Part shown: one piece after another, positions 56,990-64,000 of the stretch | How the letters are laid out: every line of letters starts with the position of its first letter | How positions within the stretch are numbered: position 1 is the first letter of the stretch | Source of the DNA: Daedaleopsis sinensis | Lineage: Eukaryota > Basidiomycota > Agaricomycetes > Polyporales > Polyporaceae | Direction: 5' to 3' | DNA length: 64,000 nt | Assembly (NCBI GenBank): GCA_033807695.1 | Contig: CM066311.1 | Span: 682,001-746,000 of the forward strand | Translations under genes and position numbers: made by a program | The notes under the pieces: model-generated | The model's input: the letters and a program-made list of their open reading frames with translations, nothing else | What the model was told of the DNA's origin: nothing | Databases searched by the model: none

Positions 56990-59189
56990 CTTGTCGCCGT
57001 CCTGGTGGCTTCGTGAGGGCGGAGCTTCGTGTAGGATACTGTGAGTCTTCCATTCGCAGTCGCTGACAACACGAGATCTCGTCGAACTCATATTTGTGTC
57101 GCAGGTATCTTAAGCCTGAACTGAACGATCTGTGTCGGACCAAATCATGCAGTCGAGAGGTACGCGCTGTGAGCTGCCACACATAGGAGTGTCGGATGAA
57201 GGCACACACGATGTGGGCTCGGTACGGCTCATGTTTCTCAGGGAAGACCTTCTTGGGCCAGTTGACTCGGGAACAGCTTGACGTGACACTGAAATGCTCG
57301 ATTCAAGCCGACATGCGCATTCCTCAGGACCCAACAGCACCACACACTGGCTGAGGCAGCTGTAAGACGGTACCGCATTAAAAGTTGTGACATGGAAGGA
57401 TCCAAGAATCCTGCCACCAGGCTCTCGACGCACCTACACGTACGGCGGATTCACGATCTGAGGCGAGGGTTCTCGCGATTCCGCAAGGTGAGTGCTCTCC
57501 AGCTTGCGACATAGATTGATTATGATCAATGGGAGACAGAAAGACACGAACGCTCGATACTCGACTCGAAATTGGCTCGTCGAACGACGGCGTTCTTCCG
57601 GGGCATTATGTTAAGCGGGAGTTCGTACACTCGACACTGCGTAGGCCTCCTACTGCATAGCGGCCTCCTGCATAGCGGCTCGCTCTGTTCGCGACGGACA
57701 ACGAGGAGGACGTGGCCAACGAACAGTAACAAGAGATCAGTACCCCGCTGAATCCTTGCTCAGAGTGTGGGACTTACCCTGAAGCCGTTTAACCCTCTCT
57801 ATAGCCCGATAGATGCCCTCCTCCACACGCTCCGCAGCCTCTTCCATCTCTTGAATATGAGAGTCGATCCTATCCATGCCTTCGTGGAGCCGTTGGAGAT
57901 CCCTCTCGTGCACTTCTTGGTACTGCACGAACTGCGTGCACAACATGCCTGCATCAGTGGCGTCAGCTACCCCGTCATGCGTTCTGAACGGTGCACATCG
58001 ACGTACGGTACATATCGGCGTCATTGCGAGCACCGTAGCTAGCGGGAGTCTCGTGCGTGGGGATGGCGGGGTTTACAGAGGTTTGGCTGTCTGCGGCGTC
58101 CATTGGAGTTCAGAAGTGCGAGAAGAATGCTGCAAGCGATGGGTCCGGAAGATAGTTGTGGGTTACTCTGAAGGTGGGTGCAGAGTCGTGCGCGCGCGAG
58201 CTGACTTTAAGTAAGGTAGGGAGACAAAGCAAGTTATGCGCTCTCGGAGGTCGCCGACTATCAATGGCCGGCATTGCACGAGTCACTCGCGATACACCAT
58301 ACAACACCTGGTTATGAGTTCAAAAAGGTGTGTTTGTGGAATATTGGCTCTCGAATCGAACACGTTCAATAACATGGTTTTTGTAATATATCCAGGCTCG
58401 TTCGCTGCCGCTGTGGACAGCAAGGATGCTTAGTGTGTCAGAATCCCGATTTGTGGATTCCGAGTCGACGCCGTGACATCGATGGCTATCAACTTTTGGC
58501 AAGCACTGTCTTTAGCAGACGGGTTGTCGAGGGACTGATAAACACGGCTTAGACTCGAAACTGGGCGGCACACCTATAGGGATGGTAAGCTGATTATACG
58601 ATCTGCGCACAGAAAGCCTACCTTACTCACTGCGCAAGGCTATTCGCGTGAACAGCATTTGTGTTATCTATGACGTCGGACTCGGGCACTGGCTATACAG
58701 ATTAAAATGCTGCGAAGAACATACGTTTCGGGCCATGCTGGCGCGCACGCCCATGCATGCTGCGGCGGCGTAGAAGGTTGCTCCTGGGCAGTGGGAGCCG
58801 ACGACGATCAACAGCTGTCGACGCCGACGTCAGCCTAGTACGAGTACCGTGCTGACCAGCGCCCTCACTACATGTCGGTACCCCTTCCACTATCCTTAGC
58901 ATTCGCAGCGGGCTGCTCACTCCCTTTCACCTTCTTTCATCGTCCTTCTGTGCCTACTGGGTCAGTAGCCTGTCTGCTTCTTGCTTAGCGCAGGCGTAGC
59001 CATTGGTGCATCGGGAGGGTGTCGAGTCACAGCGGTTCGGACAAAGTGAGTTTCAGGCTTCTTCGTGAGCACCGGCGGGGTCTTCATATAATTTCTCCTT
59101 CCCAGGGTTCTGTACAAGTCTGCAGGCGGATACTGTTCTAGGTCGTCCACCCATTGGTCCCGGCTTAATATTCAACCTCACAACCTCTC
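56990..59189. other. region between DUF6533 copies C and D; one coiled-coil frame
   Basis: On the minus strand at 57970-57778 a frame reads MLCTQFVQYQEVHERDLQRL, then HEGMDRIDSHIQEMEEAAER and ends near RAIERVKRLQG at a GTAAGT donor. It looks like a real amphipathic coiled-coil exon, but neither a start nor the following exon could be fixed. The rest shows no gene. Confidence 0.35.
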
Positions 59190-60933
59190 ATGACCTCCTC
59201 GTCAGTCGATCTGTGGTGGCCACTACTGGCGGATGCTGATGTGTAAGTAGCACACCCTTCCGTCTGGTACTGCTTAACCTCCTACCCGTATACACGTTCA
59301 TGAGCGATCCCGCAGGGCATTTCTGCTTGGTTGTGCGGCCACCGGTGAGTCACAATCGAAGCTGAGAACGTGGTATGACCAGCTGAAGGGAACACAGCTC
59401 TAGTTCTATACGAATATCTAATCACCATCGGACCGGAAGTGAAGATGTGGCAACGCAGCATCTCTGGCGCATCTATCCTATTGATCTTGACGAGGTACCT
59501 CACTCTCGTCGACCGAATCGTCGTCGTGATCAGTCTATCTGGAATTCGCACAACCTCGGTGTGTACTCTACATTCTAACTACTCCGCCTTCGCCTCGACT
59601 TGCCGTTATATTCGCAGAGGTCAGTGCAAAGCGATTGCCAGGGAACGTCTCTAAAATCATTGTCCTTGACTCGTCTACAGTTGTAGCACCGTGACCTGGT
59701 TAGTAACTGTGACAACGTCTGCTTTAGTGGTTGTGATGGCTGGTAGGTGCAGGAGGGTTCGATGCTACTAGTCGGACTCACCTACATAACCGTCCGGCTC
59801 ACCCTCAGCGATCGCCGCCCTACGGGTATACGCACTTTGGGGTCGGGATGTCCGGCTGTCTATCCTCGTCTTCACCGCTGGCGTTTTACCGGCACTCACA
59901 AACATTGTAAGCAAATAGGCCCTGGCAGCTTCTCGCGCTGGCTGCAGTGACACGAGCCTCTAGTTCTTGCGGAGTACGTCGCGAGTCTATATTGTCCCCA
60001 CCGATATGTATTCCTGCCAGAGTGCACCTACGGCCATGTCGGATTTTGCGTACACAGCTCGTAAGTCGTTCACTCATACGTGCCCTGTTGCCAGTGCTTA
60101 CGTCCACCCGTGACCCCGCGACAGTCATAGTAGCAACTCGCGCTGTCTCTATTCTATCGGATGGCCTAGTGGTCGCTCTCACCTGGCTAAAGACATACAG
60201 GGTGTGTGTGCTGACCAGGAGGATGGACCTTCGCACGAACTACTCTGTGCTCCTCCTCCGAGATGGTGAGCTCCGGGCTGTTATCTTCATGACCATGTTC
60301 GCTAACTCAGACGAAACCCGGTGGTCAGGCACCTTGTACTTTCTGTGAGCTATCCGGTCGCTTGAGGTTAAACACCTGATTAGCTGTTACTTACTACTCA
60401 CAGAGCCGTGTGCGTCCTCAACTTCATCGGGATTGTATACATCATGCATGTTGTACGTGCTACCCCCTCTTGTCGTTTCAGCCAATGACATTTATCAATC
60501 ATGATCACAGGGAGCCAATCTCATGAACGACATGATCGTAACGTACGCGCTTCCGTGGCCCTTCGTCCCTTCCTCGAATGTTGACTGCTCTCGCCGCAGG
60601 CTGAGCTCCATCCTCATGAGCCGCTTTTTGCTCAACCTCCGCGCCCAGCGTGATGACGCCGAAGAGAGCACATCTTGCTACGGCCCTGATCGCAAGACGT
60701 CGTCATCGAGACTTTCCCCTTCCACCGTTCGGTTCGCTGCTGATTTCGTGGACTGCATGGGCGCGTCCGTCGGGCTCGAAGATGAGGACACGACGGAAGA
60801 CCGGAAGTTCGTGGCCGACATCTATTCGTGCCATTCGCAGGACGTGTGGTCGGCGTCGACGAGGATGGGCCGTCAGAAGGGAGTGATGCAGGGGACATTG
60901 GTTCTTAGTGAGAAAGGGGCAGCCTGGGTGTAA
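59190..60933 (+). CDS. DUF6533 seven-helix integral membrane protein, copy D
   Basis: Starts MTSSSVDLWWPLLADADV at 59190 and ends at 60933. The DUF6533 motif is ALVLYEYLITIGPEVKMW with ILLILTRYLTLVDRI. Later parts are WLVTVTTSALVVVMA, AIAALRVYALW, LSDGLVVALTWLKTYRVCVL, LLLRDG, GTLYF and LNFIGIVYIMHV. The tail starts MSRFLLNLRAQRDD. Exon borders include the donor after 59558, a 2-nt exon at 59618-59619, an exon starting at 59681 and a 16-nt exon at 60329-60344. It is the tandem duplicate of copy C. The tail ends VLSEKGAAWV, as copy C ends with a similar EKEAVWV. Function is unknown. Confidence 0.83.
59618..59619 (+). other. proposed 2-nt microexon (AG) of DUF6533 copy D
   Basis: Intron 59559-59617 (59 nt, GTGTGT to CGCAG), AG, then intron 59620-59680 (61 nt, GTCAGT to TACAG). 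Inclusion gives TCG-AG-T, encoding S-S-C-S-T-V-T-W. Confidence 0.65.
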
Positions 60934-62509
60934 TTCCTGGCGGCCACAGCTCAGGGATCGCATGTATGATATTGTGAGCTCATCCGGGTCCTCTGTCGCT
61001 CATGCAACGACGCGCAGTGTCAAGCTACTAACAATTGTGTTGTCAGGGATTCAGCGAGTTCGTGATGAGTTACTATCAAGTGGAGCATCGTCGAACAACT
61101 CTTGCCGTGAAGCGACCGTGCCCGTGTGCACGCTGTCCGAGATGAGGTGAGCCCTTCCCATTCTCATTCAAGCGTGCTGTGCTCAGCCTGGAAACGCTCT
61201 TCATATTAAGAATCGGACTCCCATGCTACATCAACATTCCTGTTTCTATTGACCGAGTCGGTGCCAGCCTGCGATAATTGTGAAGCGTCGTGTAACTGAA
61301 AAGAGTTGACAAGAATCTGTCGAAGCAAATTCCGATAACTCGAGAGGTTGTGAGTCGTATCAGGCCGTTGGCAGATGTCTCACCTGTCCAACTAGTATCC
61401 CGGATACATGCTGCAAGTCTTCCGCTGCAACTACACTGTGGATACAAGCAGCCTCGGCGATATATATGTGTATAATTCTCGGGTTTAAAGTGAGGATTTA
61501 CACTAGTCGAATGAGCGTGCACGACCGCCGCTCAGCGCTCAGGAGTTGTAGGACCGTCCCTCCCTCACATCAACTGGTCCTTCATCGTCTGCCTAGGGGA
61601 GACAAGGAATCAGCGGCTCGGGCGAGGCTGACAGCCAGGGCCATGCGCCGCCCCCTCTCTTCCTCTTTCGGAGCAGCCGTGCTCTGCCGTCGGCTCCGTG
61701 CCGCGCGCACTCCTCCAACTCACGACCTCTCACGCGCACGACTCGCCAGGTACGCACCATAGCCCGTCCGGATCCCTCGTGCGCCCGTAGACCTCCTATT
61801 GGCTGACTTTCCAACTCTCGACTCGCCAGCTCAGGCTCGAGGCGATCTCGCGTCGTCATGGAGCTACCCTCCATCCCGCCTCTACTATTGCAGTATTACC
61901 TCTCGTACGTGTACAAGCCTGTATCTACCATGTACATGCATTTGATGTTCGTACTCGCGAAAAACAATACGTACCTGGACGCTCCCCTGACAATGATCAC
62001 TCTAGCGCTATGGCCGTAGATTTGAAATTGCCAAGAGCATGACATATTATTATCGGTACCCGGGTGGTACATGACTCGGCTGTGAGACGCCCGCTCGCCC
62101 ATATATACTTACCATCTGACAGTGACAGTAGCAACCTCTTGTCGCTTGATCTACTCATCGCCCTTCTCGCTCCCAACACACTTCACTTCATCGGTATGTT
62201 CCACAACGAGTCTCCGTTAACATGGTGCTCATGATCATGGCATACTAGCTCTTCGCCCACCATGCATCAAGCGAACGCCATGCGGCTCCGCTACACTCGA
62301 ATACACTGGTTGTGACATTAGTCCACAACCCCTGTCCTGCAGAACCATGTCGTTCTCCGTACGAAGGACAGCGCGAATCAAGTTCGTTTCCGTCATATAA
62401 ACCCTACAAAGAAAATACGGTGCGTGGCATCCTGTGGTATCCCAAGCATTCTTGGCCAACGATGTGGTTCTGAATACGTGTGCAGATTTTATGTTCCGAC
62501 AAATTTTCC
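60934..62509. other. intergenic, no gene recognised
   Basis: At 61858 (+) a short frame MELPSIPPLLLQYYLS ends at a GTACGT-like donor and resembles the first exons of copies C and D, but no following DUF6533 exon is present. Nothing else is seen. Confidence 0.35.
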
Positions 62510-63137
62510 ATGAGACTAGCTGTCCGTACCGATGGATCGGCCGCAGGCCGTACGGGAGGTTCCGGTACTTCCAACGGTAGCGGCCACAAATACCACGTCT
62601 CCGTCGCCATCCCCGTCCTGCTCGTCGTCGTGGTCGTCATCGCTATGTGTCTCTTGACTCGGTATCTCGTCGGGCGCATGCAAAGGAGTCGCGGGGTGTG
62701 GTCCCCCCCGCCGGACTCAGAAAAGCCGAAGCTGTCCGACGTCGTCCTTGGCGGGGCGGTGTCGCAGCACGCGGAGTGGGAGACGATCTCTGTGAGTACT
62801 GCATGCTGCACCTCGTCCACGGCATTGGTTCTGCATTCGCGGGAAGCATTCTCACACTGCATGGCATTCACAGCCCGTGTCCGCCGAACTCCTCTCAGGT
62901 ACCGACCGTCAGCGCTGGGAACGCGCACACCGCAGCGTGCCGCCCGCGATATGGCGGTCTTGTGGTCGAGAAAAGATCCATTTGCGCAGGCAGGGCGACC
63001 TTTCGTCCGCGGGTCGCGGTGATGTTGGGATGAAGGTGGTTGTGTTTATAGCAATGCCAGCGCCGGGGCAACAGCAGAAGCCGTCGCGGTCGCGCGAGGT
63101 CTGCCTAGGTACTGTGGATGTGGATGTTTCTAGTTGA
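62510..63137 (+). CDS. single-pass membrane protein, paralogue of the 49.7-kb gene
   Basis: Exons 62510-62791 and 62874-63137 give 181 aa. A short Gly/Ser-rich N terminus is followed by the helix VSVAIPVLLVVVVVIAMCLL and RYLVGRMQRSR. Then come PPPDSEKPKLSDV, WETI joined by splicing to PVSAELLSG, VVVFIAMPAPG and LGTVDVDVSS at the end. Motif order and the intron just after W-E-x-I agree with the gene at 49697. The linker between PVSA and IAMP is much shorter here. The chosen start is the first ATG before the helix; an upstream exon with a longer Ser/Thr-rich part is possible. Confidence 0.65.
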
Positions 63138-63240
63138 CCTATGTCCGTGACGTCGTATGATTTGAGTGGTATTGCGTTTCTTGCCATGACAATATTAATG
63201 TCCGTGAACTGCGCCGTCCACTTCGAAATCGGAAAACCAG

Positions 63241-64000
63241 TTCAGAGCTGGCTTGGCAGGTCCCCCCAATCCGCATCTGATTAGATAAGATGAACTGAAG
63301 TGCGATCGGATCTCACCGCTCTTTCGTGCCTTCACGCTTGCTTCCCACCCTTGCACAGTGACCACTATCATTCTGCGACTACACTACGGTCAGTTGACGG
63401 ACAGATTGTATCAAATCGACCCTATCGTAACCTTCTAGCACCGGTCCCATTGCACAATCGCGCGCGAACTCCGACGTCGACATGGCAGCCACTCGGGGTT
63501 CGCAATTGGTTCGCAATGCCTGTTTTCGGGGAAGCAACGTCGGGTCTTCCCAGGGCATCCCAATTCTCGCGATGAACTCGCATGCATTCTCCGAAGATGT
63601 TTCGGTCAAGGTAACGACTGGCCAAAGCCTATCCGCGCCCCGCGAAACCAACAAACTCGCGTGACGCTACCGCATCACCTCTGATTCCTAGAGGCATTAT
63701 CAGAGCAGAACCTCTAGATCTGTTGTCGTCTGTCGCAAGCCACCCTCGATAGAACCCCGTCTCACCGTCAGTACTCTCTTCACCCTCGGTGGCACAGGTA
63801 TTCCAGGGACGCTTGCGCTTCTCATGACGACCTCCAGTTGCCATAGCCTCATGGCTGAGAACCGGGGTCCGGAGCCAATGCCGCCCCCAAGCATCACGAC
63901 GCATTCTGACAGCTCGGGTTGACCAACAGATTCGTCGCAAAAGCATGCGTTCTGCCGCTGCGCTGGATCCCGCGCCCGGGGCGAGGGGGTGTCATATACA
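63241..64000 (-). repeat. ~750-bp dispersed repeat, right arm of an inverted pair, reaching the window edge
   Basis: The reverse complement matches 53227-53970. The outer end reads CGAGGGGGTGTCATATACA at the last bases of the window, mirroring the left outer end, so the true end may lie just outside. The inner end is near 63241. Confidence 0.85.

Noticed and set aside
61858..61905. A fifth DUF6533 gene starting MELPSIPPLLL
   Set aside because: Only a first-exon-like peptide is present; none of the membrane exons follow within the next kilobase.

Overview
The window is nuclear DNA of a filamentous basidiomycete, probably a wood-decay mushroom of the Polyporales (the order is inferred). Coding regions are cut by many short introns of about 48-70 nt with GTRNGT donors and YAG acceptors. 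The gene families are typical of Agaricomycetes: DUF6533 seven-helix membrane proteins, serine-rich single-pass membrane proteins, zinc-cluster regulators and LINE-type retroelement debris. Gene models below were built by joining reading frames at visible splice sites. Where the exon lengths sum to a whole number of codons and the joins restore family motifs, the model is given high confidence.

Layout. At 1-477 (-) lies the 5' part of a gene whose full-length paralogue is at 22.5 kb; the edge of the window cuts it. Three 172-bp tandem repeats follow (837-1352), then decayed non-LTR retrotransposon pieces (1.9-5.8 kb) and a decayed paralogue of the 17.9-kb gene (6.3-7.1 kb, -). A conserved block runs from 7.3 to 21.1 kb: the mitochondrial matrix protein Mam33/p32 (-), a Zn2Cys6 regulator (-), a 4-kb stretch without recognisable genes, an Ecm3-like auxin-efflux-family carrier (+), a serine/proline-rich protein (+) and a MICOS Mic26/27-type protein (+). 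A Zn2Cys6 regulator follows at 22.5-23.7 kb (+). Two DUF6533 genes are arranged head to head (24.3-26.35 kb, -, and 28.98-30.97 kb, +).

From 31.6 to 39.1 kb (+) lie a short-chain dehydrogenase, a leucine-rich-repeat protein and the TFIIE alpha subunit. From 39.8 to 47.2 kb there are three C2H2 zinc-finger paralogues (-), with a secreted DUF3237-type protein between the second and third. Then come the exosome subunit Rrp46 (-), a single-pass membrane protein (+), an aldo-keto reductase (-) and another single-pass membrane protein with a lectin-like ectodomain (-). The last 10.8 kb is bounded by two inverted copies of a ~750-bp repeat (53.23-53.97 and 63.24-64.0 kb). Between them lie a tandem pair of DUF6533 genes and a paralogue of the 49.7-kb membrane protein.

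The window mixes housekeeping genes (transcription initiation, RNA decay, mitochondrial architecture) with duplicated lineage-specific families. The most notable observation is that all four DUF6533 genes appear to need a 2-nt microexon as well as a 16-nt microexon at the same places in the protein. Also notable are two zinc-finger paralogues that share about 300 bp of promoter sequence, and a zinc-cluster gene whose TGA stop is followed in frame by nine further codons.
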